Source: Streptomyces asoensis
GTDB taxonomy: Bacteria > Actinomycetota > Actinomycetes > Streptomycetales > Streptomycetaceae
NCBI RefSeq assembly: GCF_013085465.1
Contig: NZ_CP049838.1
Coordinates: 8,432,001 to 8,496,000 of the forward strand
Direction: 5' to 3'
Length of the DNA: 64,000 nt
A program made the translations under genes and the position numbers. The notes under the pieces are model-generated. The model searched no databases, was not told the origin of the DNA, and saw nothing but the letters and a program-made list of their open reading frames with translations. The stretch's first letter is position 1; every line of letters starts with the position of its first letter. Positions 9,026 to 18,909 of this stretch are shown here, in pieces.

Positions 9026-10972
9026 ATGTCGACACGCATGCGCTTCACGATCTGGAGACCGCTCGCAACCGCCGCCATCACCCTCCTGGTGGCCGCCTTC
9101 CTCACCCCGACCGCGGCCCACAGCGCCCCGCGCGAGAGCCGGCCCGTGTACTCCTACGAGAACGCCATCCGCGAGGCCGTCTGGGTGGACACCGGACTCG
9201 ACGGCGACAGCGACGGGAGGACGGACCGCGTCGCCGTCGACATCGTCCGGCCCCGCGAACTCGCCGCACAGGGCCGCAAGGTGCCCGTCATCATGGACGC
9301 CAGCCCCTACTACTCCTGCTGCGGACGCGGCAACGAGAGCCAGCGCAAGACGTACGACGCCGCGGGGAACGTCGTCCAGATGCCGCTCTTCTACGACAAC
9401 TACTTCGTGCCGCGCGGCTACGCCTTCGTCGGCGTCGACCTGGCCGGCACCAACCGCTCCGACGGCTGCGTCGACGTCGGGGGGCGCTCCGACATCCAGT
9501 CCGCCAAGGCCGTCGTCGACTGGCTGAACGGCCGCGCCAGGGCGTACACCACCCGCACCGGCACCACGACCGCCAAGGCGGGCTGGACCAACGGCAGAAC
9601 CGGCATGATCGGCAAGAGCTGGGACGGCACCATAGCCAACGGCGTGGCCGCCACCGGCGTGAAGGGCCTGAAGACCATCGTCCCGATCGCCGCCATCTCC
9701 TCCTGGTACGACTACTACTTCGCCCAGGGCGCTCCCCTCTACGACTCCGGACCCGACTGGCTCTCCGACTACGTCGACAGCCCCGAAGCCCGCGCCAAGT
9801 GCGCCGCCGTCCAGCGGGAACTCGTCGACGGGGCCCCGCGCACCGGCGACCTGACGTCGCTGTGGTCCGAGCGCGACTACGTCGAGGACGCGCGCAAGGT
9901 GAAGGCGAGCGTGTTCCTCATCCACGGCCTCCAGGACCTCAACGTCCGCACCAAGCACCTCGGCCAGTGGTGGGACGCCCTCGCGAAGCACGGGGTCGAG
10001 CGCAAGATCTGGCTCTCCCAGACCGGCCACGTCGACCCCTTCGACTTCCGCCGCGCCGCCTGGGTGGACACCCTGCACCGCTGGTTCGACCACGAACTCC
10101 TCGGCTACGACAACGGCGTCGACCGCGAACCCATGGCCGACATCGAACGCCACCCCGACCAGTGGGTCACCTCCACCGTCTGGCCGCCGCACGGCACCCG
10201 GACCGCCACCCTGCGCCCCGCCACGGGCGACCGGCCCGGCGTCGGCACCCTCGGCCTGCGCAAGGGCACGGGCACCGCCGCCTTCACCGACGACCCGCGG
10301 CTGAGCGAGACCGAGTGGGCCGCGCAGATCGACACCCCGACCCCCGACAAGGCCGGATTCGTCACCGGGCCCCTCACCCGTGACCTGCGTCTGTCCGGCT
10401 CCTCCCAGGTCACCGTCACCGCCACGCCCACCACCGCGACGGCCCACCTGAGCGCCGTCCTCGTCGACCTCGGCCCCGACACCATCCGCGACTACGCGGC
10501 GAGCGGCGAGGGCATCAGCACGCTGACCGACCGCACCTGCTGGGGCGCGAGCAGCACGGGCGACAGCGCCTGCTTCAGGGAGACCGGCGCCAGGACCGCC
10601 GACGTCGGTCAGACGGTCGTCAGCCGCGGCTGGGCCGACCTCGGCACCTACGCCGACCCCGGCAAGGGCGTCCCGCTCACCCCGGGCCGGGCGTACACCC
10701 TCACCCTCGACCTGGCGGCCACCGACCATGTCGTCCCGGCCGGTCACCGGCTCGCCCTGATCGTCGCGGGCACCGACCGGGACCTCATCGACCCGCCCGC
10801 CGACACCCCCACCCTCACCCTGGACCTGTCCCGCACCTCGGCCCGGGTCCCGTTCGTCGGAGGCGCCGACGCCTTCGCCCGCGCCACGTCCGGATCGGCG
10901 GCGGCCGCCACCCCCGACGCGCGGTCCCCGGACGGCGTACGGACACCGCACCACACGTACCGGATCCCGTAA
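9026..10972 (+). CDS. Secreted S15 family Xaa-Pro dipeptidyl-peptidase
   Basis: 648-residue exported serine peptidase of the CocE/X-Pro dipeptidyl-peptidase family. The signal peptide is residues 1 to about 33 (RPLATAAITLLVAAFLTPTAAHSA). The alpha/beta-hydrolase core carries the nucleophile motif GKSWDGT (Ser about residue 198), with probable Asp in HGLQDLNV and His in QTGHVDPF. A C-terminal jelly-roll domain follows (DLGPDTIRDYAASGEG onward). It probably removes Xaa-Pro dipeptides from extracellular peptides. It is divergent from the secreted M1 peptidase, so the two share a 200-bp promoter region and may act together in peptide scavenging. Confidence 0.9.
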   Translation: MSTRMRFTIWRPLATAAITLLVAAFLTPTAAHSAPRESRPVYSYENAIREAVWVDTGLDGDSDGRTDRVAVDIVRPRELAAQGRKVPVIMDASPYYSCCGRGNESQRKTYDAAGNVVQMPLFYDNYFVPRGYAFVGVDLAGTNRSDGCVDVGGRSDIQSAKAVVDWLNGRARAYTTRTGTTTAKAGWTNGRTGMIGKSWDGTIANGVAATGVKGLKTIVPIAAISSWYDYYFAQGAPLYDSGPDWLSDYVDSPEARAKCAAVQRELVDGAPRTGDLTSLWSERDYVEDARKVKASVFLIHGLQDLNVRTKHLGQWWDALAKHGVERKIWLSQTGHVDPFDFRRAAWVDTLHRWFDHELLGYDNGVDREPMADIERHPDQWVTSTVWPPHGTRTATLRPATGDRPGVGTLGLRKGTGTAAFTDDPRLSETEWAAQIDTPTPDKAGFVTGPLTRDLRLSGSSQVTVTATPTTATAHLSAVLVDLGPDTIRDYAASGEGISTLTDRTCWGASSTGDSACFRETGARTADVGQTVVSRGWADLGTYADPGKGVPLTPGRAYTLTLDLAATDHVVPAGHRLALIVAGTDRDLIDPPADTPTLTLDLSRTSARVPFVGGADAFARATSGSAAAATPDARSPDGVRTPHHTYRIP

Positions 10973-10986
10973 TCCCGCAGGCGGGG

Positions 10987-11949
10987 TCAGGAGGCGGCCG
11001 GGAGCACCAGCCCGGCCGCCTCCTCCGCACAGCCCCACGCCACCGTGACGCCCGCCCCGCCGTGCCCGTAGTGGTGCACCACCGTCCGCCCGTCCGGCAG
11101 CTCCGCCCGCTCCAGGCGTACCGTGCCCCGGACCGGCCGCAGCCCGACCCGGTGCTCCAGGATCCGCGCCCCGGCGACCTCCGGCCGCAGGGCCGCGCAG
11201 CGCCGCACGATCGCCTCGGCCACCTTCGGATCCGGCTCCAGCGACCACACGTCGTCCTGCGCCGTACCGCCCAGCACCAGCCGCCCGGCGTGCGGGAACA
11301 GATAGGCCGTCTCGCCGTCCGGGCCGGTGGAGACGAGCCAGGTGTCGATGCCGGGGTTCTCCACGACGACGAGCTGCCCCCGTACGGGACGCACCGACGG
11401 GTCCGCCGCCAGCCGCCCGGCGTCCAGCCCCGTGCAGTTCACCACCACCGGCGCCTCGGCCTCCGCCAGGTCGGTCACCGTGCGCTCCTCGACCGTGCCG
11501 CCCGCCCGCAGCAGCCGCCGCCGGAGCCAGGGCAGATAGGCCGACATGTCGATCAGTGGCAGCCGGGCCCGGACGCCGGTGCCCGCGCCGTACTCGTGCG
11601 CCGTCGTCCGGCGCAGCCCGACCAGCCGGCCCGCCGCCCAGCCCTCGACCTCGTCCAGGTCCGTCTCGCCCAGGATCCCGTCGACCAGGCGCACACCGGT
11701 CTCCCCGGGCCGCTCGGCGAGCTCCTCGTAGATCTCCAGCGAGCGCAGCGCCCACGCCCGCGCCGACACCATCGGCTCGATGTGGTACGGCCACCACAGC
11801 GCGCCGGCCACGGCCGAGGTCGTCCGCTCGACCGGATCGCGCGTCCAGACCCGGACCCGCAGGCCGCGCTCGGCGAGCACGACGGCCGTCGCCAGCCCGA
11901 TGACCCCGCCGCCGACCACGATCACATCGCCGCTCAACCGAGTGTCCAC
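10987..11949 (-). CDS. FAD-dependent oxidoreductase, D-amino-acid oxidase-like
   Basis: 320-residue DAO-family flavoenzyme. The dinucleotide-binding motif is at the N-terminus (DVIVVGGGVIGLATAVVLAERG), followed by the DAO segment SAVAGALWWPYHIEP and, late in the chain, EHRVGLRPVRGTVRLE and HHYGHGGAGVTVAWGCAEE, both typical of D-amino-acid oxidases. The expected reaction is oxidative deamination of D-amino acids with release of hydrogen peroxide. The start is the GTG at 11949. The gene is convergent with the S15 peptidase with only 14 nt between stops. Length is somewhat short for eukaryotic DAO but normal for actinobacterial members. Confidence 0.85.
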   Translation of the reverse strand: MDTRLSGDVIVVGGGVIGLATAVVLAERGLRVRVWTRDPVERTTSAVAGALWWPYHIEPMVSARAWALRSLEIYEELAERPGETGVRLVDGILGETDLDEVEGWAAGRLVGLRRTTAHEYGAGTGVRARLPLIDMSAYLPWLRRRLLRAGGTVEERTVTDLAEAEAPVVVNCTGLDAGRLAADPSVRPVRGQLVVVENPGIDTWLVSTGPDGETAYLFPHAGRLVLGGTAQDDVWSLEPDPKVAEAIVRRCAALRPEVAGARILEHRVGLRPVRGTVRLERAELPDGRTVVHHYGHGGAGVTVAWGCAEEAAGLVLPAAS

Positions 11950-12043
11950 GCCCGGACGTTAACCGACCGCACGGCCGAACAGCGAGATCGCGGGGAATCC
12001 GGCGCGACCGCACCCCCGGACGACCACTAGGATCTACGACCTG

Positions 12044-13684
12044 ATGACTGCCACCCTCGTCGCCAAGAACCTCGCCGCCGGCCACGGCGACCGCTCCCTC
12101 TTCTCCGGGCTCGACCTCGTCGTCGCCCCCGGGGACGTGATCGGGCTGGTCGGTGCCAACGGCGCCGGCAAGTCCACCCTGCTGAAGCTGCTCGCCGGGC
12201 TCACCGCGCCCGAGCAGGGCGAGCTCAGGCTCTCCCCGCCGACCGCGAGCGTCGGCCATCTGCCCCAGGAACCGGAACGCCGCCCCGGCGAGAGCGTGCG
12301 CGAGTTCCTCGCCCGCCGCACCGGCGTCGCCGAGGCACAGCGCACCATGGACGAGGCCACCCAGGCCCTGGTCGACGGGGCACCCGGCGCCGACGACGCC
12401 TATGCGACGAGCCTCGAGCGCTGGCTCGACCTCGGCGGCGCCGACCTCGACGAGCGCGCCGAGGAGGTCACCGACTCGCTCGGTCTCGGAGTAGGCCTCG
12501 ACCAGCCGATGACCTCCCTGTCCGGCGGTCAGGCCGCCCGCGCGGGCCTAGCCTCCCTCCTGCTCTCGCGCTACGACGTCTTCCTGCTCGACGAGCCGAC
12601 CAACGACCTCGACCTCGACGGCCTGGAGCGTCTGGAACGCTTCGTGAAGGGTCTGCGCGCCGGGACCGTCGTCGTCAGCCACGACCGCGAGTTCCTCACC
12701 CGCACGGTCACCAAGGTCCTCGAACTCGACCTCGCCCAGCAGCAGATCAACCTCTACGGCGGCGGCTACGACGCCTACCTGGAGGAGCGGGACGTGGCCC
12801 GCCGGCACGCCCGCGAGGACTTCGAGGAGTACGCCGACAAGAAGGCGGCCCTCCAGGACCGCGCGCAGACCCAGCGCTCCTGGATGGACAAGGGCGTGAA
12901 GAACGCGCGCCGCAAGGCGAGCAACGACAACGACAAGATCGGCCGCAAGTTCCGCAGCGAGGCCAGCGAGAAGCAGGCCGCGAAGGCCCGGCAGACCCAG
13001 CGCATGATCGAGCGCCTCGAGACCGTCGAGGAGCCGCGCAAGGAGTGGGAGCTGCGCATGGAGATCGCGTCCGCGCCGCGGTCCGGCGCGGTGGTCGCGA
13101 CCCTGCGCGAGGCCGAGGTACGGCGCGGTGACTTCACCTTCGGGCCGGTGTCCCTTCAGATCGACTGGGCCGACCGGGTCGCGGTCACCGGCGCGAACGG
13201 CGCGGGCAAGTCGACCTTCCTCGGCGCGCTCCTCGGCCGGGTCCCGCTGGACGCCGGACAGGCCACCCTGGGCTCGGGCGTCCTGGTCGGCGAGGTCGAC
13301 CAGGCACGGCAGCTGTTCCACGGCTCCGAGTCCCTGCTGGACGCGTTCCGCGCGGCCGTACCCGACACCGAACCGGCCGAGGTGCGCACCCTGCTGGCCA
13401 AGTTCGGCCTGAAGTCGGACCACGTCACGCGTTCGGCGGCCACCCTGTCACCCGGCGAACGCACCCGCGCGGCCCTCGCGCTGCTCCAGGGGCGGGGCGT
13501 CAACCTTCTCGTCCTCGACGAGCCGACGAACCACCTCGACCTCCCGGCCATCGAGCAGCTGGAGTCGGCCCTCGACGCCTACGAGGGCACACTGCTCCTG
13601 GTCACCCACGACCGGCGCATGCTGGACGCGGTCCATGTCACGCGCCGCCTGGAGATCGCGGACGGCAAGGTGACCGAGCGCTAG
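12044..13684 (+). CDS. ABC-F family ATPase
   Basis: 546-residue protein with two fused ABC ATPase domains and no membrane segments, the ABC-F architecture. Domain 1 has Walker A GANGAGKST (about residues 39-47), signature LSGGQ and Walker B DVFLLDEPTNDLDL; domain 2 has Walker A GANGAGKST, signature LSPGE and Walker B LLVLDEPTNHLDL. The charged linker between them (KKAALQDRAQTQRSWMDKG onward) is the ribosome-contacting element of the family. Such proteins bind the ribosomal E site and act in translation or in protection from ribosome-targeting antibiotics; nothing in the local context points to resistance, so I favour a housekeeping translation factor. Confidence 0.9.
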   Translation: MTATLVAKNLAAGHGDRSLFSGLDLVVAPGDVIGLVGANGAGKSTLLKLLAGLTAPEQGELRLSPPTASVGHLPQEPERRPGESVREFLARRTGVAEAQRTMDEATQALVDGAPGADDAYATSLERWLDLGGADLDERAEEVTDSLGLGVGLDQPMTSLSGGQAARAGLASLLLSRYDVFLLDEPTNDLDLDGLERLERFVKGLRAGTVVVSHDREFLTRTVTKVLELDLAQQQINLYGGGYDAYLEERDVARRHAREDFEEYADKKAALQDRAQTQRSWMDKGVKNARRKASNDNDKIGRKFRSEASEKQAAKARQTQRMIERLETVEEPRKEWELRMEIASAPRSGAVVATLREAEVRRGDFTFGPVSLQIDWADRVAVTGANGAGKSTFLGALLGRVPLDAGQATLGSGVLVGEVDQARQLFHGSESLLDAFRAAVPDTEPAEVRTLLAKFGLKSDHVTRSAATLSPGERTRAALALLQGRGVNLLVLDEPTNHLDLPAIEQLESALDAYEGTLLLVTHDRRMLDAVHVTRRLEIADGKVTER

Positions 13685-13698
13685 GGCACCCGAGGCCG

Positions 13699-13745
13699 GT
13701 CCCCGTTTCACGGGGACTGCCGGGGCCCGGCGGGCCGGGCCCCGG
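13699..13745. terminator. Two hairpins between convergent ABC-F and tex genes
   Basis: Hairpin 1 at 13699-13717 is GTCCCCG-tttca-CGGGGAC. Hairpin 2 at 13720-13745 is a near-continuous 12-bp dyad CCGGGGCCCGGC / GCCGGGCCCCGG with 2 nt between the arms. They fill the short gap between two convergent stop codons and probably act as a bidirectional terminator. Confidence 0.6.
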
Positions 13746-13760
13746 TGTTGCTCGGCGGTG

Positions 13761-16181
13761 TCAGCGCCTGCCCTTCTTGGGGTCGACAAGGCCCGCTCGG
13801 CGCAGTGCGTCGGCCATCGCGCTGTTGCCCGGAGCGGGAGCCTGGCGCGAACCGCCGCCACCGCCACCGCCACCGCCGGCACCTCCGCCGCGCTGGCCGC
13901 CCTGCTGGCGCTGCTGCGGCGGGCGCCCGCCGCCCCGCTGCGGTCGGCTCCCGCCGGAGGACTGGCCCTGACCGCCCTGCGGGGCCGCCTCGTCGTCCAG
14001 CCGCAGCGTCAGCGAGATCCGCTTGCGCGGGATGTCGATGTCGAGGACCTTCACCTTGACGATGTCACCGGGCTTGACGACGTCCCTGGGGTCCTTGACG
14101 AACGTCTTCGACAGCGCGGACACGTGCGCCAGGCCGTCCTGGTGGACACCGACGTCGATGAACGCCCCGAAGGCCGCCACGTTCGTCACGACCCCCTCCA
14201 GGACCATCCCGGAGGACAGGTCGGAGATCTTCTCCACGCCCTCCTTGAAGGTGGCCGTCTTGAAGGCGGGCCGCGGGTCGCGCCCGGGCTTCTCGAGCTC
14301 CTTGAGGATGTCCGTGACGGTCGGCAGACCGAACGTCTCGTCCACGAAGTCCGTCGGCCGCAGCGAGCGCAGGACACCCGTGTTGCCGATGAGGGACGCC
14401 ACCTGCTGGCCGGAGGTCTTCACCATGCGCCGCACCACCGGGTACGCCTCCGGGTGCACGCTGGAGGAGTCCAGCGGGTCGCTGCCGCCGCGGATGCGCA
14501 GGAAGCCCGCGCACTGCTCGTACGCCTTCGGGCCGAGCCGGGCCACCTTCTTCAGCTCGGAACGGGAGGTGAAGGGCCCGTTGGAGTCCCGGTGCGCCAC
14601 GATGTTCTCGGCGAGTCCGGTGGAGATGCCGGACACCCGCGAGAGGAGCCGCGCCGAGGCCGTGTTGACGTCCACGCCCACGCCGTTCACACAGTCCTCC
14701 ACCACCGCGTCCAGCGAACGCGACAGCTTCACCTCGGACAGGTCGTGCTGGTACTGGCCGACACCGATCGACTTCGGGTCGATCTTCACCAGCTCGGCGA
14801 GCGGATCCTGGAGCCGGCGCGCGATCGACACGGCGCCGCGCAGCGACACGTCCATGTCGGGGAGCTCCTGGGAGGCGAAGGCGGAGGCCGAGTACACGGA
14901 GGCACCCGCCTCGGACACCATCACCTTGGTGAGATTCAGTTCCGGGTGCTTGGTGATGAGTTCACCGGCGAGCTTGTCGGTCTCGCGGGAGGCCGTGCCG
15001 TTGCCGATGGCGACCAGGTCGACCGTGTGCTCCTTCGCCAGCCGCGCGAGCTTGGCGATCGCCTCGTCCCACTTGTTCGCCGGGACGTGCGGGTAGATCA
15101 CGTCCGTGGCGACGACCTTGCCGGTCGCGTCCACGACGGCGACCTTCACGCCCGTACGGAAGCCGGGGTCCAGGCCCAGCGTCGCGCGCGTGCCGGCCGG
15201 GGCGGCGAGCAGCAGGTCGCGGAGGTTGGCGGCGAAGACGTCGACGGCCTCGTCCTCGGCGGCCGTCCGCAGCCGCAGCCGCAGGTCGATGCCGAGGTGG
15301 ACGAGGATGCGGGTGCGCCAGGCCCAGCGGACGGTGTCCGTCAGCCACTTGTCGCCCGGCCTGCCGCGGTCGGCGATGTCGAACCGGCGCGCCACGATCC
15401 CCTCGTACGACGAGGGACCGGGCTGCTCGGAGGGCTCCTCCGGCTCCAGGACGAGGTCGAGGACCTCCTCCTTCTCGCCGCGCAGCATCGCCAGGACGCG
15501 GTGCGAGGGCAGTGCGGTGAACGGCTCGGCGAAGTCGAAGTAGTCGGCGAACTTCGCGCCCGCCTCCTCCTTGCCGTCGCGCACCTTGGCGGCGAGCCGG
15601 CCGCGGCCCCACATGCGCTCGCGCAGTTCGCCGATCAGGTCGGCGTCCTCCGAGAACCGCTCGGTGAGGATCGCCCGCGCGCCGTCCAGCGCGGCCTGCG
15701 GATCGGCGACGCCCTTGTCGGCGTCGACGAACGCGGCGGCCGCCGCGAGCGGATCGACCGTCGGGTCGCCGAGCAGCCCCTCGGCGAGCGGTTCGAGGCC
15801 CGCCTCGCGCGCGATCTGCGCCTTGGTGCGCCGCTTGGGCTTGTACGGCAGGTAGATGTCCTCCAGCCGCGCCTTGGTCTCGGCGCCGAGGATCTGCGCC
15901 CGGAGCGCGTCGGTGAGCTTGCCCTGCTCGCCCACCGACTCCAGGATCGCCGTCCGCCGCTCCTCCAGCTCCCGCAGGTAGCGCAGCCGCTCCTCGATCG
16001 TGCGCAGCTGCGCGTCGTCGAGCATCTCGGTCGCTTCCTTGCGGTAGCGGGCGATGAAAGGCACCGTCGAGCCGCCGTCGAGCAGCTCCACGGCGGCCTT
16101 CACCTGCCGCTGCCGTACGCCGAGTTCCTCGGCGATCCTGCCTTCGATGGACCCTACTTCGATGGACCCGGGTGTCGTCAC
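13761..16181 (-). CDS. tex: Tex family RNA-binding transcriptional accessory protein
   Basis: 806-residue Tex protein. In order: helical Tex N-domain ([22 protein letters not shown]), a YqgF/RNase H-like domain around [17 protein letters not shown], helix-hairpin-helix segments ([43 protein letters not shown] is longer), and a C-terminal S1 RNA-binding domain ([20 protein letters not shown]). After the S1 domain there is a low-complexity Gly/Arg/Gln tail with a run of nine or more glycines, then a short conserved-looking end ([18 protein letters not shown]). Tex binds nucleic acid and influences transcription. I use the GTG at 16181; the frame is open to 16241 but that extension is poor in expected features. 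Confidence 0.93.
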   Translation of the reverse strand: MTTPGSIEVGSIEGRIAEELGVRQRQVKAAVELLDGGSTVPFIARYRKEATEMLDDAQLRTIEERLRYLRELEERRTAILESVGEQGKLTDALRAQILGAETKARLEDIYLPYKPKRRTKAQIAREAGLEPLAEGLLGDPTVDPLAAAAAFVDADKGVADPQAALDGARAILTERFSEDADLIGELRERMWGRGRLAAKVRDGKEEAGAKFADYFDFAEPFTALPSHRVLAMLRGEKEEVLDLVLEPEEPSEQPGPSSYEGIVARRFDIADRGRPGDKWLTDTVRWAWRTRILVHLGIDLRLRLRTAAEDEAVDVFAANLRDLLLAAPAGTRATLGLDPGFRTGVKVAVVDATGKVVATDVIYPHVPANKWDEAIAKLARLAKEHTVDLVAIGNGTASRETDKLAGELITKHPELNLTKVMVSEAGASVYSASAFASQELPDMDVSLRGAVSIARRLQDPLAELVKIDPKSIGVGQYQHDLSEVKLSRSLDAVVEDCVNGVGVDVNTASARLLSRVSGISTGLAENIVAHRDSNGPFTSRSELKKVARLGPKAYEQCAGFLRIRGGSDPLDSSSVHPEAYPVVRRMVKTSGQQVASLIGNTGVLRSLRPTDFVDETFGLPTVTDILKELEKPGRDPRPAFKTATFKEGVEKISDLSSGMVLEGVVTNVAAFGAFIDVGVHQDGLAHVSALSKTFVKDPRDVVKPGDIVKVKVLDIDIPRKRISLTLRLDDEAAPQGGQGQSSGGSRPQRGGGRPPQQRQQGGQRGGGAGGGGGGGGGSRQAPAPGNSAMADALRRAGLVDPKKGRR

Positions 16182-16262
16182 GATCCCGTACCGCCTTCTC
16201 CACTGAGGTTGCGCGGCAATTGTGGCAGGTGACACCGACACCCGGGGATCAGGGCGCGACCA

Positions 16263-16394
16263 TCAGGCCCTGCGGCTCCTGCTGGAGCCCGAGGCCCCGC
16301 CGAAGAGCCGGGCCAGCGCCCGGAAAGGCAGTGTCACCACAGTGGCGATGGCGCCACCGATCTGCCGCAGTACGTCTGCGATCGCACGGAACAC
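16263..16394 (-). CDS. Small basic protein (43 aa), conserved-looking
   Basis: 43-residue protein beginning MFRAIADVLRQIGGAIATV and ending LARLFGGASGSSRSRRA. It has an amphipathic/hydrophobic helix (residues 6-33) and a strongly basic Ser/Arg tail, suggesting peripheral membrane association. The GTG at 16394 is preceded by AAGGGGAAG at good spacing. I have seen similar short LPFRxLxRLF-type proteins annotated in Streptomyces but cannot assign a function. It lies between tex and the divergent GlxA-type regulator. The longer reading frame upstream is less likely because the ribosome-binding site would be internal. Confidence 0.6.
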   Translation of the reverse strand: MFRAIADVLRQIGGAIATVVTLPFRALARLFGGASGSSRSRRA

Positions 16395-16537
16395 GAGCTT
16401 CCCCTTTCGTCGTCCGGCCGCTCCGGCCGAGGAAGACCGAGTACCTCGAGATCGTCGGGCCATGCCCACGAGCCATGGCAGGAAAGGTGGGGAACCCGTC
16501 ATTGCCGCCCTGGGCCCGCCCGCGAAGAATCGTCCCC

Positions 16538-17509
16538 ATGGCGCAGCGAACCGTTCCCACCGTTCTCATCGTGCTCTTCGACGGAGTCCAGAGTCTCGAC
16601 GTGACCGGCCCCCTGGAGGTCTTCGCGGGCGCCGAGCGGCACACCCCGGGCACCTACCGGATCCGCACGGCCTCCCTGGACGGCACTCCCGTGCGCACCT
16701 CCAGCGGGCTGACCCTCGTACCGGACGGGGCCCTCACGCGCGCGTGCGACCCGCACACGCTGCTCGTCCCCGGCGGCCGGGGCACCCGCCGCCCGGACAC
16801 CACGCCGCTGACGGACTGGCTGCGCGTCCACGCCCCGCGCGCGGAGCGCCTCGTCTCGGTCTGCACCGGCGCGACCCTGCTCGCCGCCGCGGGTCTGCTG
16901 GACGGCCGCCGGGCGACGACCCACTGGGCGTACTGCGACAGGCTCGCCGGCGACCACCCGGCCGTGCGGGTCGACCCGGACCCGATCTACGTCCGGGACG
17001 GGCACGTCTACACCTCGGCCGGCGTCACCTCCGGCATCGACCTGGCCCTCGCCCTGGTCGAGGAGGACCTCGGCCGCGACGCGGCGCTGACCATCGCCCG
17101 TCACCTGGTCGTCTTTCTGCGCCGGCCCGGGAACCAGGCCCAGTTCAGCGCACAGCTGGCCGCCCAGACGGCCGAGCGCGCGCCCTTGCGGGAGGTCCAG
17201 CAGTGGATCACCGAGCATCCCGCCGCCGATCTGAGCGTCGAGTCGCTCGCCGCCCGCGCCCTGCTCTCCCCGCGCCACTTCGCCCGCGCCTTCCGCGACG
17301 AGACGGGCATGACGCCCGGCCGCTATGTCGACCGGGTCCGCCTGGAGCACGCCCGCCGTCTGCTGGAGGACACGGCGGACGGCGTCGAGGAGATCTCCCG
17401 CGCCAGCGGCTACGGCACCCCCGAGGCCATGCGGCGCGCCTTCGTCAAGGCGCTCGGGACGCCCCCGGGGGAGTACCGCCGCCGGTTCCGCCCCGCGCCC
17501 GTCCACTGA
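16538..17509 (+). CDS. GlxA-type regulator: DJ-1/PfpI domain plus AraC HTH
   Basis: 323-residue regulator. Residues about 8-190 form a DJ-1/PfpI (class I glutamine amidotransferase-like) domain with the nucleophile-elbow segment VSVCTGATLLAAAGLL and the THWAYCDRLA motif. The C-terminal 100 residues are an AraC/XylS DNA-binding domain with two helix-turn-helices (LSVESLAARALLSPRHFARA; DGVEEISRASGYGTPEAMRR). Proteins of this architecture are transcriptional activators that sense amines or similar small molecules. The next gene, 28 nt downstream, encodes a stand-alone DJ-1/PfpI protein with a related domain, so the regulator probably controls its own operon. The ATG at 16538 has only a weak ribosome-binding site (GAAGAA). 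Confidence 0.88.
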   Translation: MAQRTVPTVLIVLFDGVQSLDVTGPLEVFAGAERHTPGTYRIRTASLDGTPVRTSSGLTLVPDGALTRACDPHTLLVPGGRGTRRPDTTPLTDWLRVHAPRAERLVSVCTGATLLAAAGLLDGRRATTHWAYCDRLAGDHPAVRVDPDPIYVRDGHVYTSAGVTSGIDLALALVEEDLGRDAALTIARHLVVFLRRPGNQAQFSAQLAAQTAERAPLREVQQWITEHPAADLSVESLAARALLSPRHFARAFRDETGMTPGRYVDRVRLEHARRLLEDTADGVEEISRASGYGTPEAMRRAFVKALGTPPGEYRRRFRPAPVH

Positions 17510-17537
17510 AGCCCCATGAGCCCAACGAGAGGAACCC

Positions 17538-18173
17538 ATGCAGATCGCCGTCGTCGTCTACGACCGCTTCACCGCCCTCGACGTCGTGGGCCCGTACGAG
17601 ATGCTCTCCCGCGCCCCGGGCGCGGAGACCGTCTTCGTGGCCGAGGAGAGAGGGCCCGTCCGCACGGAGACCGGCTTCCTGGCCGTCACCGCCGACCGGG
17701 CGCTGTCCGAGGTCCCCGCCCCCGACGTCGTGATCGTCTCCGGGGGGCCCGGCCAGAGCGCGCTGATGGACCACGAGCCCCTGCTCGACTGGCTCCGGAC
17801 CGCCGACGCCACCAGCACCTGGACGACATCCGTGTGCTCCGGCTCCCTGCTGCTCGCCGCCGCGGGTCTCCTCGAAGGCCGCCGGGCCACCTCCCACTGG
17901 CTGGCCCTCCGGCAGCTCGAGGCGTTCGGTGTCGAACCGACCGGCGAACGCGTCGTCTTCGACGGCAAGTACGTCACCGCGGCCGGTGTCTCGTCCGGCA
18001 TCGACATGGGACTCGCCCTGCTCGGCCGGATCGCGGGCGACGACCATGCCCGGGCCGTCCAGCTGGGCACGGAGTACGACCCGCAGCCGCCCTACGACGC
18101 GGGCGCCCCGCACAAGGCACCCGCCCACCTCGTGGAGAAGCTGCGGGCCCGCAGCCGCTTCATCCTGACGTAG
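17538..18173 (+). CDS. DJ-1/PfpI family protein (isonitrile hydratase-like)
   Basis: 211-residue single-domain DJ-1/PfpI protein. The N-terminal MQIAVVVYDRFTALDVVGPYE and the nucleophile-elbow SVCSGSLLLAAAGLLEGRRA with Cys, followed by TSHW, match isonitrile hydratase-like members of the family rather than glyoxalases or PfpI proteases. A possible reaction is hydration of an isocyanide to an N-substituted formamide, but members of this subfamily are often uncharacterised. It follows the GlxA-type regulator by 28 nt with GAGAGGAACCC before the ATG. The last 14 nt overlap the convergent enoyl-CoA hydratase gene. Confidence 0.85.
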   Translation: MQIAVVVYDRFTALDVVGPYEMLSRAPGAETVFVAEERGPVRTETGFLAVTADRALSEVPAPDVVIVSGGPGQSALMDHEPLLDWLRTADATSTWTTSVCSGSLLLAAAGLLEGRRATSHWLALRQLEAFGVEPTGERVVFDGKYVTAAGVSSGIDMGLALLGRIAGDDHARAVQLGTEYDPQPPYDAGAPHKAPAHLVEKLRARSRFILT

Positions 18174-18909
18174 TCCAGGTGAAGCGCGGCTCCCTGCGCT
18201 CCAGGAACGCGGCGACGCCCTCCGCGGTGTCGCCGCTGCCGCGCGCCTGCGCGCTCCAGTGGGCGTCCCGGTCCCCGCGGCCGTTCGCGAACTCCTTCGC
18301 GGCGGCCTGCGTCAGCTGTGAGCGGGACACCAGCACGCGGGTGAACTCCGCGACGCGCTGCTCGAGTCCGTCGACGGGCAGCACCTCGTCGACCAGACCC
18401 GTGCGCAGCGCCCGCTCGGTGTCGATCAACTCGCCCGAGAACAGCAGGTACTTGGCGGTGGCCGGGCCCACCAGGGACACCAGGCGCCGGGTGGCGGTGG
18501 ACGCGTAGACGATCCCGAGCTTCGCCGGTGTCACCCCGAACTGCGCGCCCTCCTCGGCGAACCGCAGGTCGCACGCCACGGCGAGCTGGGCGCCACCGCC
18601 GACGCAGTGCCCCCGGACCGCGGCCAGGGTCGGCTTCGGGAACGCCGCCAGGGCCTCCTCGGCACGCACCGCCAGCTCCTGCGCCTCCTGCGACGACCCC
18701 TGGAGCGTGGAGATGTCGGCCCCTGCGCAGAAGGTGCCGCCCGCGCCGGTCAGCACCAGCGCCCGCACCGCCGGGTCGGCGGCCAGCGTGTCGAGCAACG
18801 GGGGCAGCGCCGCCCACATCGCGGCCGTCATGGCGTTGCGCTTCGCCGGGTGGTGCAGGACGACGGTGGCGACCGCGTCGGTGACGCCGTGCAGCAGATC
18901 GGGCTCCAT
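18160..18909 (-). CDS. Enoyl-CoA hydratase/isomerase family protein
   Basis: 249-residue crotonase-fold protein. Characteristic segments are HHPAKRNAMTAAMWAAL, the first oxyanion-hole loop GTFCAGADIS, and GHCVGGGAQLAVACDLRFA forming the second. The Glu positions of classical enoyl-CoA hydratase are not obvious in the GGGAQLAVACD region, so a true hydratase activity is not assured; isomerase or another crotonase reaction is possible. I use the ATG at 18909; a GTG at 18927 would add six residues. Convergent with, and overlapping by 14 nt, the DJ-1/PfpI gene. Confidence 0.87.
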   Translation of the reverse strand: MEPDLLHGVTDAVATVVLHHPAKRNAMTAAMWAALPPLLDTLAADPAVRALVLTGAGGTFCAGADISTLQGSSQEAQELAVRAEEALAAFPKPTLAAVRGHCVGGGAQLAVACDLRFAEEGAQFGVTPAKLGIVYASTATRRLVSLVGPATAKYLLFSGELIDTERALRTGLVDEVLPVDGLEQRVAEFTRVLVSRSQLTQAAAKEFANGRGDRDAHWSAQARGSGDTAEGVAAFLERREPRFTWTTSG

